Assembly (NCBI GenBank): GCA_007119395.1
Contig: SKPS01000138.1
Coordinates: forward strand, 1 to 6,791
Direction of reading: 5' to 3'
Length of the DNA stretch: 6,791 bases
Source: Lentimicrobiaceae bacterium
Lineage (GTDB): Bacteria; Bacteroidota; Bacteroidia; Bacteroidales; SKPS01
This document shows, in pieces, positions 1-6,791 of the stretch. The notes below the pieces were generated by a model that was not told where the DNA came from, did not search any database, and was given only the letters and a program-made list of their open reading frames with translations. Every line of letters begins with the position of its first letter. Position 1 is the first letter of the stretch. Made by a program: the position numbers and the translations under genes.

Positions 1-7
1 GGAGATG

Positions 8-1078
8 CTATCTGGCCACGACAACACGGGCTGCTGAGCTACCCTTCTCTGAGATCACATTCAGGACATATACACCCTGTTTCAGGGTCCCAAGAGACAG
101 TTCGACCACATCACCGGCCTCGGGCACATGCTCCTGCCTCTCCTTCACTACCCGGCCTGTCATATCAGTCAGAATAAATTGAACTGGTCCGGATGACTCT
201 CGTTCCGAAAGTGTGACACGCAACAGATCGTTTGCCGGGTTGGGAGCAATGGCAAAAGCGGGGCCGGCAGGCAAATCCTGTATCCCAATATGCCCCACCT
301 GACGGTACGCTGTGTCATTAAAGTGGTATGGATCACCCGGCAGCTTGGTATATGCTTTCAACTCCATGTAACCAGGAGAGATGATGTTGGGTGCCATCAG
401 ATAGTTTACCGCAGCACCGGGTTCAAGAAGACCAGTCCAGGTATCCTGTATCTCCATCCCCTCATTCACCTGTACAGCCAGAGGAATCGATGTTAAAGGA
501 TCCTTCCCGAAGTTTTTGATCCGCACCATCACCTGAAAAGTGTTCCCCTCAGGCACAGTGATTACAGGCAGGAATATATTGGTAACACCTGCATCCAGGG
601 GAGCCTTTTCAACAGTGATCATAAAATCATCAATCGCCCATCCGTTAAAAGAGATGGCATGATTAGAGAAAAAGTCGAACTTAAACTGCACAGGGCCATT
701 GTGGTTGTCGAACTGTGATATATCATAACTGGAGTAGACCCATTTCCCCGTATGACCTGAGAACGCGGGTCTGCCGGAGGCATTCACATTATACCAGTTC
801 ACACCTTTCGGATCACCCACATACCCCAGGGTGATAAAGGCGTTACCACCGTCAGTGGAATACTTCACATTACCACCATCAACGCCGTATTCAGCCTCTA
901 CCCAATGCCAAAAGCGCAGTGACAGGCCTGAGTAATCGGAGAAGTCGAACTCGGGGGTGATCAGGCCATAATCCATATTGTGCATATAGTTACCGCCCAA
1001 ACGGGTGGTCCAAACCCTTGTTGGGCTATAGGCTGTATTGATCACGCTGGCACCAGGTTGCCCGTGTTGCCACAACAC
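8..1078 (-). CDS. C-terminal part of the same secreted protein, with T9SS type A sorting domain
   Basis: This piece has at most 356 residues if the GTG at 1078 is used, and it ends at TAG (8-10). It begins inside a MAM-like module (to about residue 156, closing with AIDDFMITV), followed by a CARDB-like domain (161-256, ending FNDT). Last comes a C-terminal sorting domain (about 272-356) with the typical PNP motif (FAIAPNPANDLLRV), ILTDMTGRVV and LKQGVYVLNV. In Bacteroidota this domain directs proteins through the type IX secretion system, where it is usually cleaved off. The piece has no signal peptide. Its frame is identical to that of the upstream piece, with only a stop codon and five sense codons between them. 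An independent start at GTG 1078 is doubtful: only a weak GGA lies seven bases upstream, and the product would not be exported. It is best read as the continuation of the upstream gene. Confidence 0.8.
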   Translation of the reverse strand: MLWQHGQPGASVINTAYSPTRVWTTRLGGNYMHNMDYGLITPEFDFSDYSGLSLRFWHWVEAEYGVDGGNVKYSTDGGNAFITLGYVGDPKGVNWYNVNASGRPAFSGHTGKWVYSSYDISQFDNHNGPVQFKFDFFSNHAISFNGWAIDDFMITVEKAPLDAGVTNIFLPVITVPEGNTFQVMVRIKNFGKDPLTSIPLAVQVNEGMEIQDTWTGLLEPGAAVNYLMAPNIISPGYMELKAYTKLPGDPYHFNDTAYRQVGHIGIQDLPAGPAFAIAPNPANDLLRVTLSERESSGPVQFILTDMTGRVVKERQEHVPEAGDVVELSLGTLKQGVYVLNVISEKGSSAARVVVAR

Positions 1079-3400
1079 CGAAAGTTCCGGTGTTCAGTCG
1101 TTGTGGTCATCGTTTTCAAAGTCATCAAAATAGAGGGCAGTAAAGTCTTTCTCGCCTAGCCATGTCACTTTCAGTGTATCGTTTTCACGGTATCCATCCA
1201 GGGGATGATCTGTGAAGAAGGCTATCTGGAAAACCCCATCCGGGACAGTAAGTGGGGTGGAGTAGGTAAACATGATGCTGTCGCCGGGGTTTAAAGGATT
1301 CTGGATGGTATCAAAGACCGGAGGCTGACCTTGCACCATATATCCTACCGGGATGGAATGCAGGGTGTCGGAGCCAAGGTTATTCACGCGCACTGACATA
1401 GGCATCTGGTTGCCGGCAATCAGTGGTGGTGTCACCGAACCGATTGATGTCACACCAGCGTCATAAGGCAATGGTGGCATGATCATGATCAGGTAGTCTT
1501 CGGTTTCACCATAATTGTATATACCACAAGGTTCCACCAGCGCCAGATTGCTGGTGTACCTGGCAACAACCCGAAGCATCGCCAGACCGGTCTGTGCACC
1601 GTAAGGCATCATAAAGCTTCCGGTAACCGTGTTGCTGGATGATGTGGTAAGCTCTTCAAACAAACTCTCTCCCACCGGATCAAACTGCCCGTCACCATCC
1701 AAGTCTATATATACCTTGATGCCAAAGATGTAATTAAAAGTTGACTGTAAATGCATGGTGATTTCAACCGGGTAATGGATTCCCTGAATGAATGATTGTG
1801 GAGGCAGGTGGGTGAAGTCTGTATACACTCTGCTGGCTTCCTGGGATACATTGACCAACGGCCCTATTTCCACTGAACCAATATCTGCAAGCGAGGTCCA
1901 CTGGGCTTCTGAAACACAGTATGGGGGCAACAGGTGCACAACAGAGGCGAATGCGGTATCATTGGATGGCACCGTATCACCTGGTACAGAGGGCCAGGCT
2001 TTGATGTCATACACCTGCCATACAGAGAGGTCTGCCGTGGCAGAAAAGGTGAGGTGAACGGTATCACCCGGGGGCACGGTGACCGGGAATGTTTCCGTTA
2101 CCGTGGGTTGCCCATCGATGGCGTATGAGAGCTGAATGTTTTGAAGGGGCTGAGAGCCATAGTTTCTGAAGGCAACCTGCACACTTTCTGAGGCTGTGAG
2201 TGCGGTATCGGTTACCGGGTGCATGATGGAGAGCACACCGGCATCATAAGGGGGATAACTGTTCATGTACACATTCACCGGCACACGCGATCCGGGGCAG
2301 CCGAGGGTGGTGATGGGTGGGAGTTGAGGGTTGTACACTCCGATGGTTTGCACCGGTGAGGGTAGGTTGGAAACCACCCAATCAGAGGCGTGGTTCGTGT
2401 CGTCAACCACTCTGATCACACCGGCTCTTCCTGAAGCACTGGGAATCGTCCCTGACCAGTCGGCAGGTGTCACCTGATGACCGGCCGGGAACTGGTAGCC
2501 GTTCACGGCAAATGCATCTTCTACCGAGCCATCAGGGGCTTCCAGCCAAAAGCCAATCTGTGAGGTGGCAAAGAGCGACTGGTTGTCGGCCACAAAAAAC
2601 AAGGCGGCTGTATCGGAGGGGATCTGAGGGTTGGCAAAAATGCCAAGGACCATCACCTCACCCGGCATCAGTTGGATGCCTGCCGGCAAGTCGTAGTTTA
2701 TGGTACGGTATCCAATGGTCCTGAACTGATACCCGGTAAGGTCAACGGGTGATTTTCCGGTGTTGGTAATCTCAACCCCGTTCCATTGGGTGCCTGGCGG
2801 TATATAGGGTGGATATGGATTAGAAGCTCCAAGCCCTGTAACGCTCAGGGTAAGTTCGGTAAACCGCAGCTTCCCCATTCCGTATCGGGCCTCCACATAG
2901 TATGTGGTAGAGTCGTATAGCAGTGGTGTGGCAAGTGAGTCTCCCACATGTAGCAAAGGGCCTGCCACCGGTTCCTGAAACCAGAACAGGGTATCGGCAG
3001 ACATAGCTGTAAGCGTGGTTGATGTGCCATAGGGGATGGTTTCGTGCTGTGGCACCGGATCCGAAGGGGCGCTACCGGCCACCACTTCCCATCGAATGGT
3101 GTCGTTGAAAGGAAATGAGTCGCCAGGCATATCGGCGTATACCATGATGCTGAACAACGAATCGGAACCTGTGACCTGCATGTTGATGGGAGAGGAAAAG
3201 GTAAACACCAATGAGCTGTCGGGAAGCAGGGTATCGTTGACCGTTTCCGCGACAGGGGCCGGGGCACCAGCCACCATATAACTCAGCGGGATGGCTGTCA
3301 GGGTATCTCTCCCTTCGTTACGAATCAACACCGACACAGGTTCCATACCAGGTTGACATTGCGTTACCGGGTGGATGGCCTCCCTGACGGCAATGTCTAC
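311..3400 (-). repeat. Four dispersed CARDB-like protein repeats
   Basis: Four diverged units of about 95-100 residues lie at 3098-3400, 1955-2245, 1175-1465 and 311-598. Each opens with a (D)AGV/DIAV-type strand, has a V.(V/I).N.G...L..I.L.Y.V sequence in the middle and an L.PG(D/A) or LLPDSS turn, and closes with N-D-T (PFNDT, PSNDT, RENDT, HFNDT). They resemble the CARDB family of extracellular beta-sandwich adhesion domains. They are separated by other modules (Ig/lamin-tail, GEVED, MAM-like), so this is old protein-level duplication. I see no recent tandem DNA repeat among them. Confidence 0.65.
1074..1094 (-). other. Perfect 7-bp inverted repeat starting at the last base of the in-frame TGA
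   Basis: On the minus strand AACACCG (1094-1088) is followed by a seven-base loop and then CGGTGTT (1080-1074), its exact reverse complement. One further G-T pair can close the loop to five bases. The first A of the left arm is the third base of the TGA stop. The element lies entirely within the continuing reading frame. No T-run follows, so it does not look like an intrinsic terminator. The presence of the repeat is certain; any function is not shown. Confidence 0.6.
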
Positions 3401-4882
3401 ATCGGGTTGTGACATGATGTAGAAATCGTCGATGGACACCCCTTCAAAGGTTACCCAGGGGTCTGAGGTGAACACGAAGCGGAACCTCACCATGGGCACA
3501 TTGTTCAGATGATGCAGTCGGTATGATGACTTCACCCAGCCACCGGAGGTTCCTTCCCAGGCGGGGCCACCGCCGGTAGCGTAAATGGTGTCTGTATACC
3601 AGTTCTCTCCCAGTGGATCATTCAACCCACCCAGAATGTTCCACGAAACCCCGTCTGTGGTGTACTCCATATGCATGCCGTCCCAAGTGGCCTCCGTTCT
3701 GCGGTTCTGCCAAAAAGAGAGCACCTGATCCGTGGCATGGGTAAAGTTGAAATAGGGGGAAGTAAGCGTGGCAGTGGTGTTGTTGCCGTATAAAGAGTCT
3801 TTGTTGGTGGTCCATGCTTGCACCCCACTGTATGCCCCGGTAAGCACACCATAGTTAGGATAGCCGAGTTGCCACTGGGTTTCAGGATCTGTTGTGGTCG
3901 CCTCCCACAACGAGTCGGGACCCTCAAAGTCGGTAAAATAGGGAGTGTACAGCCCGCTGGAAGCCACAAAGGTAACATGCCCCTGTAAGGGGTACCTGCC
4001 CACATTGGCACTTAGCGATCCATCAATGGCGGTCACAAAGTAATCAACAGTATCCAGGTCGGTTACCACAGGAAGGTAACCGGTAAAGAGCGAGGCAGCC
4101 CCTTCACTCATGGGCACAGAGTCCCATATACCACCGTTAACACGATAGACAACCCATGCCGTATCAATTCCTGAAGTATCTGTAATGGTAGCATTTACAG
4201 GAAAGGGCCCAAGGCTGAACATAAACCCCTGCCAGATGGGGGGTTCCAGCGTAATAGTAGGGGGCGTCAACTCTGAGATGGCACCGGTAACCTTTATGTT
4301 ATCAAGAAACCAGGCGTAATTATCGAACACCGTTGCATTGTTCTGGTCTTTCAGGATAAAGCGGATCTTCACATCAGCAGAGTTGGCAGCAAAGGCTGAA
4401 ATATCAAACAACTCGGGCTTCCACCAGGTGTTGTCGGGAGGTGTTGGGTTGCCCGGCAACCAATCGAGGTAAGAGGTGGAGTTAAACAGGTTACCCAGCG
4501 TACCAAACTGGCCGGGGCCAAGGTACTGTGCCGCAGTTAAGCGATTCCAGGTAATCCCTCCATCCGAAGAGACCTCAATGTATGCTGCATCGTAAAACTC
4601 TATCTTACATATGTGGTCAAACTCCAGAATCACATACCCCATACCCAGGGAACTGAAAGAGACGGTGGTGAGCACAGAAGAATCACCGGGGTTGAGACAA
4701 TTTGCACTGTCAGATTGCAACCCCCCTGAAGAGAGTGTGGTGCTGATCCCCCAACCAGGGGTGCCCGAAGAGACAACCTGCGTGAGCGGCAAGGTCTCAA
4801 AGTCTTCGAAAAACAAGGTGGTTTGACCGAAAATCCCATGCAAACAAAAAACAAAAACCAGAAAAGAGAACAGCTTCTTCAT
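1094..4882 (-). CDS. Giant secreted multidomain adhesin-like protein, N-terminal part (ends at in-frame TGA)
   Basis: This 1262-aa product probably acts outside the cell; no catalytic domain is recognisable, so adhesion or matrix binding is only an inference. Residues 1-19 form a signal peptide (MKK, hydrophobic core, then GIFG before Gln20). Modules in order: MAM-like 1 (about 22-200, opening FFEDFE, closing FLDNIKV); Ig/FN3-like (205-305); MAM-like 2 (312-490, closing SIDDFYIM); CARDB-like 1 (495-600); Ig-like (605-667); lamin-tail-like (672-850, with VEITNTGKSPVDLTGYQF); CARDB-like 2 (880-980); GEVED-type (985-1134, with DLDGDGQFD and GETEDYL); CARDB-like 3 (1140-1240); then the first residues of MAM-like 3 (LYFDDFEND). 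The ATG at 4882 is chosen because the signal peptide follows it directly; no Shine-Dalgarno is visible. The product stops a few residues into a domain and lacks a sorting signal, so it is probably a truncated piece of a longer protein. Domain boundaries are by eye. Confidence 0.85.
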   Translation of the reverse strand: MKKLFSFLVFVFCLHGIFGQTTLFFEDFETLPLTQVVSSGTPGWGISTTLSSGGLQSDSANCLNPGDSSVLTTVSFSSLGMGYVILEFDHICKIEFYDAAYIEVSSDGGITWNRLTAAQYLGPGQFGTLGNLFNSTSYLDWLPGNPTPPDNTWWKPELFDISAFAANSADVKIRFILKDQNNATVFDNYAWFLDNIKVTGAISELTPPTITLEPPIWQGFMFSLGPFPVNATITDTSGIDTAWVVYRVNGGIWDSVPMSEGAASLFTGYLPVVTDLDTVDYFVTAIDGSLSANVGRYPLQGHVTFVASSGLYTPYFTDFEGPDSLWEATTTDPETQWQLGYPNYGVLTGAYSGVQAWTTNKDSLYGNNTTATLTSPYFNFTHATDQVLSFWQNRRTEATWDGMHMEYTTDGVSWNILGGLNDPLGENWYTDTIYATGGGPAWEGTSGGWVKSSYRLHHLNNVPMVRFRFVFTSDPWVTFEGVSIDDFYIMSQPDVDIAVREAIHPVTQCQPGMEPVSVLIRNEGRDTLTAIPLSYMVAGAPAPVAETVNDTLLPDSSLVFTFSSPINMQVTGSDSLFSIMVYADMPGDSFPFNDTIRWEVVAGSAPSDPVPQHETIPYGTSTTLTAMSADTLFWFQEPVAGPLLHVGDSLATPLLYDSTTYYVEARYGMGKLRFTELTLSVTGLGASNPYPPYIPPGTQWNGVEITNTGKSPVDLTGYQFRTIGYRTINYDLPAGIQLMPGEVMVLGIFANPQIPSDTAALFFVADNQSLFATSQIGFWLEAPDGSVEDAFAVNGYQFPAGHQVTPADWSGTIPSASGRAGVIRVVDDTNHASDWVVSNLPSPVQTIGVYNPQLPPITTLGCPGSRVPVNVYMNSYPPYDAGVLSIMHPVTDTALTASESVQVAFRNYGSQPLQNIQLSYAIDGQPTVTETFPVTVPPGDTVHLTFSATADLSVWQVYDIKAWPSVPGDTVPSNDTAFASVVHLLPPYCVSEAQWTSLADIGSVEIGPLVNVSQEASRVYTDFTHLPPQSFIQGIHYPVEITMHLQSTFNYIFGIKVYIDLDGDGQFDPVGESLFEELTTSSSNTVTGSFMMPYGAQTGLAMLRVVARYTSNLALVEPCGIYNYGETEDYLIMIMPPLPYDAGVTSIGSVTPPLIAGNQMPMSVRVNNLGSDTLHSIPVGYMVQGQPPVFDTIQNPLNPGDSIMFTYSTPLTVPDGVFQIAFFTDHPLDGYRENDTLKVTWLGEKDFTALYFDDFENDDHND

Positions 4883-4899
4883 GACGTTAAGATTTGGTT

Positions 4900-4907
4900 C
4901 AAAGATA
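4900..4907 (-). promoter_or_regulatory. Putative Bacteroidota -7 box for the secreted protein gene
   Basis: The minus strand reads TATCTTTG here, matching the TAnnTTTG consensus of the Bacteroidota housekeeping sigma factor. It lies 17 bases upstream of the ATG at 4882, implying a leader of only about 10-15 bases. I find no TTG-type -33 element at the expected distance, so the assignment rests on one box. Confidence 0.45.
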
Positions 4908-4923
4908 GAAAATATTTGAATGC

Positions 4924-4950
4924 TTGATTGCCTGAAAGATTTTATCTTTG
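4924..4950 (+). promoter_or_regulatory. Putative Bacteroidota promoter for rel
   Basis: The plus strand has TATCTTTG at 4943-4950, matching the -7 consensus TAnnTTTG, with a possible -33 TTG at 4924-4926. The spacer is 16 bases, shorter than the usual 19-21; TTTG at 4915-4918 would instead be too far (24). A perfect 6-bp inverted repeat, AAAGAT/ATCTTT with a TTT loop (4935-4949), overlaps the -7 box. Transcription would start at roughly 4953-4957, leaving a leader of about 20-25 bases. Confidence 0.5.
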
Positions 4951-4977
4951 CGCAACAGGAGAAAGCAAATTATTTTT

Positions 4978-6791
4978 ATGGCATACAAGCTCACCACGGA
5001 ACAGGAGGATCAGGAGATACTGAATCGTTACCGCACCTTGCTCAGGGTAACGCGTAGCAAGAGCCGAGAGGACACAAGGATGATCCGCAAGGCTTTCCGG
5101 TGGTCTGTTGATGCACACAATGGGATGCGCCGCCGCAGCGGTGAGCCCTACATCCTGCACCCCATAGAAGTGGCCATCATCTCCGCACACGAAATCGGGC
5201 TGGGGCCCACCTCCGTAATTTGTGCACTGCTACATGACCTGGTTGAGGACACCGACTACACAATCGCAGATGTGGAACAACGTTTCGGTACCAAAATCGC
5301 AAAAATCATCGATGGCCTCACAAAAATCTCAGGCATCTTCGAAAACCCCAATGCCAGCAGCCAGGCAGAGAACTTCAAAAAGATCCTGCTAACACTATCT
5401 GATGATGTACGGGTGATTCTGATTAAGCTGGCCGACAGACTGCACAACATGCGAACCCTCGATTCGATGCCGATCGAAAAACAACTGAAAATCTCCTCCG
5501 AAACAACTTACCTCTTTGCACCACTGGCCCACAGACTGGGACTCTACGCCATCAAAAGCGAACTGGAAGACCTGGCCATGAAGTATACCGAACCCGATAT
5601 CTATAAAACCCTCGAAAAGAAACTCGCAGAAACAGAAGCCGAAAGGAAACTTTATATCCAGCAATTTGTCAGCCCCATTAAAAAAGAGCTGAAACAAGCA
5701 GGCATTCAACACTCCCTGATCGGACGAACCAAGTCGATCCACTCCATTTACAGCAAAATGAAAAAGAAGTCGATCCCTTTTGAAGAGGTGTTCGACATTT
5801 TCGCGGTACGTATTATTTTAGACAGCCCCTTTGAGCGTGAAAAAGTGGATTGCTGGAGGGTGTACACCCTCGTCACCAAACATTATAAGCCACGGCAAGA
5901 CAGGCTTCGCGACTGGTTGTCGATTCCGAAAGCCAACGGATATGAATCACTCCACACCACCGTTATGGGGAATGAAGGGAGATGGGTTGAAGTGCAGATT
6001 CGCACGAAAAGGATGGATGAAATTGCTGAAAAAGGGTACGCTGCACACTGGAAATACAAAGGGGAAGATGAGGCCGACAGCGGGCTGAATCAATGGTTGA
6101 ATAAGATCAGGGAACTGCTGCAAAGCCCTGATCAAAACGCCCTGGATTTCCTCGACGACTTCAAGCTCAACCTTTTCTCAGATGAGATTTATGTTTTTAC
6201 CCCCAAAGGGGAACTGCGTTCTATGCCCTTCAACGCCTGCGTACTCGATTTTGCTTACTCAATACACTCCCAGATCGGAAACAAGGCCATCGGAGCGAAA
6301 GTCAACTTTAAGCTGGTGCCCCTGAACCACACCCTGAAGAGTGGTGATCAGGTGGAAATCATCACCTCCAAAGTGCAAACACCCAGTGAAGAGTGGCTCG
6401 ATTTTGTGACCACAGCCAGGGCCAAATCACAAATCAAAGATGCCCTGAAAGAGGAGCGAAAAAAGCAGGTTGAAAAAGGGAAACATCTGCTGAAAAAGAT
6501 GTTTGAGGAGCTGAAAATGGAACATGACCACGCCACAGAGAAAGCGTTTATGGAGTTCCTCAGAATCAAAAGTCCGGTGAACTTCTATTACCAGATCGCC
6601 GTAGGTGATGTGCAGTCAGCAGACCTGAAAGACTTCCTGATGAAATCTGGCAAAAAATCGTGGCTGCGGTATCTATTGACCAACCCATTCGCTAAAAGCA
6701 CCAAAAGCACCAAGCCGGAAAACCCAACCCTCAACAGAATCATTCAAAACCAACTGAAAGAGAAACCTGAAGCACTGCTCCTTACCCAAAA
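4978..6791 (+). CDS. rel: Long RelA/SpoT-family (p)ppGpp synthetase/hydrolase (3' end outside window)
   Basis: This cytosolic enzyme of the stringent response makes (p)ppGpp from ATP and GTP/GDP and can hydrolyse it. 604 codons are open to the window edge. The HD hydrolase domain (about 30-200) has SGEPYILHP with His61, then His86-Asp87 and Glu90-Asp91 in LLHDLVEDT, and Asp153/Asn157 in LADRLHNMRTL, so it appears intact. The synthetase domain (about 240-365) has GRTKSIHSIYSKM (Arg250), Asp273, Tyr322 in ANGYESLH and Glu338 in VEVQIRT. The TGS domain spans 402-464 and is followed by helices. The zinc-finger/CC and ACT/RRM domains, perhaps 130-150 residues, lie beyond the edge. The charge motif is RLRD (309-312), close to the RxKD of bifunctional enzymes and unlike the ExDD of synthetase-only RelA. 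ATG 4978 is the only plausible start: no ATG, GTG or TTG lies in frame upstream in the leader, and the next Met (35) would cut into the HD domain. AGGAG at 4957-4961 is 16 bases away, too far for a standard ribosome site. Confidence 0.95.
   Translation, partial: MAYKLTTEQEDQEILNRYRTLLRVTRSKSREDTRMIRKAFRWSVDAHNGMRRRSGEPYILHPIEVAIISAHEIGLGPTSVICALLHDLVEDTDYTIADVEQRFGTKIAKIIDGLTKISGIFENPNASSQAENFKKILLTLSDDVRVILIKLADRLHNMRTLDSMPIEKQLKISSETTYLFAPLAHRLGLYAIKSELEDLAMKYTEPDIYKTLEKKLAETEAERKLYIQQFVSPIKKELKQAGIQHSLIGRTKSIHSIYSKMKKKSIPFEEVFDIFAVRIILDSPFEREKVDCWRVYTLVTKHYKPRQDRLRDWLSIPKANGYESLHTTVMGNEGRWVEVQIRTKRMDEIAEKGYAAHWKYKGEDEADSGLNQWLNKIRELLQSPDQNALDFLDDFKLNLFSDEIYVFTPKGELRSMPFNACVLDFAYSIHSQIGNKAIGAKVNFKLVPLNHTLKSGDQVEIITSKVQTPSEEWLDFVTTARAKSQIKDALKEERKKQVEKGKHLLKKMFEELKMEHDHATEKAFMEFLRIKSPVNFYYQIAVGDVQSADLKDFLMKSGKKSWLRYLLTNPFAKSTKSTKPENPTLNRIIQNQLKEKPEALLLTQ
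6694..6711 (+). repeat. Tandem 9-bp duplication within rel
   Basis: AAAAGCACC occurs twice in direct succession, in frame, giving KSTKST (residues 573-578) followed by K. It lies after the helical region and before the expected zinc-finger domain, a likely linker that should tolerate length change. Unit copy number could vary between strains; this is inference only. Confidence 0.6.

Larger units (their letters stand above)
8..4882 (-). pseudogene. Reconstructed 1624-codon T9SS-exported protein gene with one internal stop
   Basis: Reading one frame from ATG 4882 to TAG 8-10 gives 1624 codons with a single internal stop, TGA at codon 1263 (1094-1096). No frameshift is needed. The joined protein has a signal peptide, three MAM-like modules, four CARDB-like modules, two Ig-like modules, one lamin-tail-like and one GEVED-type module, and a T9SS sorting domain. 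That is a complete export architecture; each piece alone has only one of the two required signals. The stop interrupts MAM-like module 3 (about 1250-1424), seven residues after Glu1256 of FENDDHND. MAM-like 2 has Trp326 six residues after the matching Glu320, so the lost codon was probably TGG. A real nonsense mutation, a sequencing error and regulated readthrough cannot be told apart from this sequence alone. Confidence 0.75.

Noticed and set aside
8..1078. Independent gene starting at GTG 1078
   Set aside because: There is no signal peptide, the start lies inside a MAM-like domain, the Shine-Dalgarno is weak, and the frame is shared with the upstream piece.
1074..1094. Intrinsic terminator after the 1262-residue reading frame
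   Set aside because: The stem is short and is followed by GTGGCAACAC rather than a T-run, and coding sequence continues in the same frame.
1074..1096. Selenocysteine codon with a downstream SECIS hairpin
   Set aside because: The apical loop is only about 10 bases after the UGA, nearer than in known bacterial SECIS elements. The aligned residue in the sister module is Trp rather than Cys, and the protein is a beta-sandwich adhesin-like type with no redox motif around the site.
2845..3267. 140-codon minus-strand open frame rich in Pro, Ser and Cys
   Set aside because: It overlaps the 1262-residue gene in another frame on the same strand, has low-complexity composition and no recognisable domain; it is a shadow frame.
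1788..3281. Several plus-strand open frames of 64-89 codons opposite the secreted protein gene
   Set aside because: They are antisense to a well-supported gene, have no recognisable motifs or ribosome sites, and their composition fits chance reading of the complementary strand.
8..4882. Alternative genetic code with UGA read as Trp
   Set aside because: Only one TGA occurs in 1624 codons rich in TGG Trp codons, and rel has none over 604 codons. Genome-wide reassignment would give many.
5395..6569. Minus-strand open frames opposite rel
   Set aside because: They are Phe-, Ser- and Cys-rich translations antisense to strongly conserved Rel motifs, as expected of shadow frames.

Overview
The window looks like Bacteroidota DNA. 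A very long secreted protein carries an N-terminal signal peptide, a chain of beta-sandwich modules typical of that phylum (MAM-like, CARDB-like, lamin-tail, GEVED) and a C-terminal type IX secretion (T9SS, type A) sorting domain. The two TATCTTTG boxes between the genes also match the TAnnTTTG -7 consensus of Bacteroidota promoters. I cannot place it reliably below phylum.

Layout. Positions 8-4882 on the minus strand hold one giant surface or secreted protein gene of 1624 codons. It is interrupted once, at codon 1263, by an in-frame TGA (1094-1096). Automatic gene calling therefore gives two pieces: an upstream piece of 1262 aa with the signal peptide (1094-4882) and a downstream piece of up to 356 aa with the sorting domain (8-1078). 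Both pieces are in the same frame. The TGA falls inside a MAM-like module where a sister module in the same protein has Trp, so a TGG-to-TGA change is the simplest reading. A perfect 7-bp inverted repeat starts exactly at the last base of this stop codon.

Positions 4883-4977 are a 95-bp divergent intergenic region with one promoter-like box facing each way. Positions 4978-6791 on the plus strand hold the first 604 codons of a long RelA/SpoT-family (p)ppGpp synthetase/hydrolase that runs off the right edge before its zinc-finger and ACT/RRM domains.

The two genes have no obvious functional link: one is a housekeeping stringent-response enzyme, the other an exported adhesin-like protein transcribed divergently. 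I see no RNA genes, insertion sequences, CRISPR arrays or defence genes. No stretch over 300 bases lacks a gene. I did not find a new multi-gene system. The point most worth a second look is the isolated in-frame stop and the hairpin attached to it.
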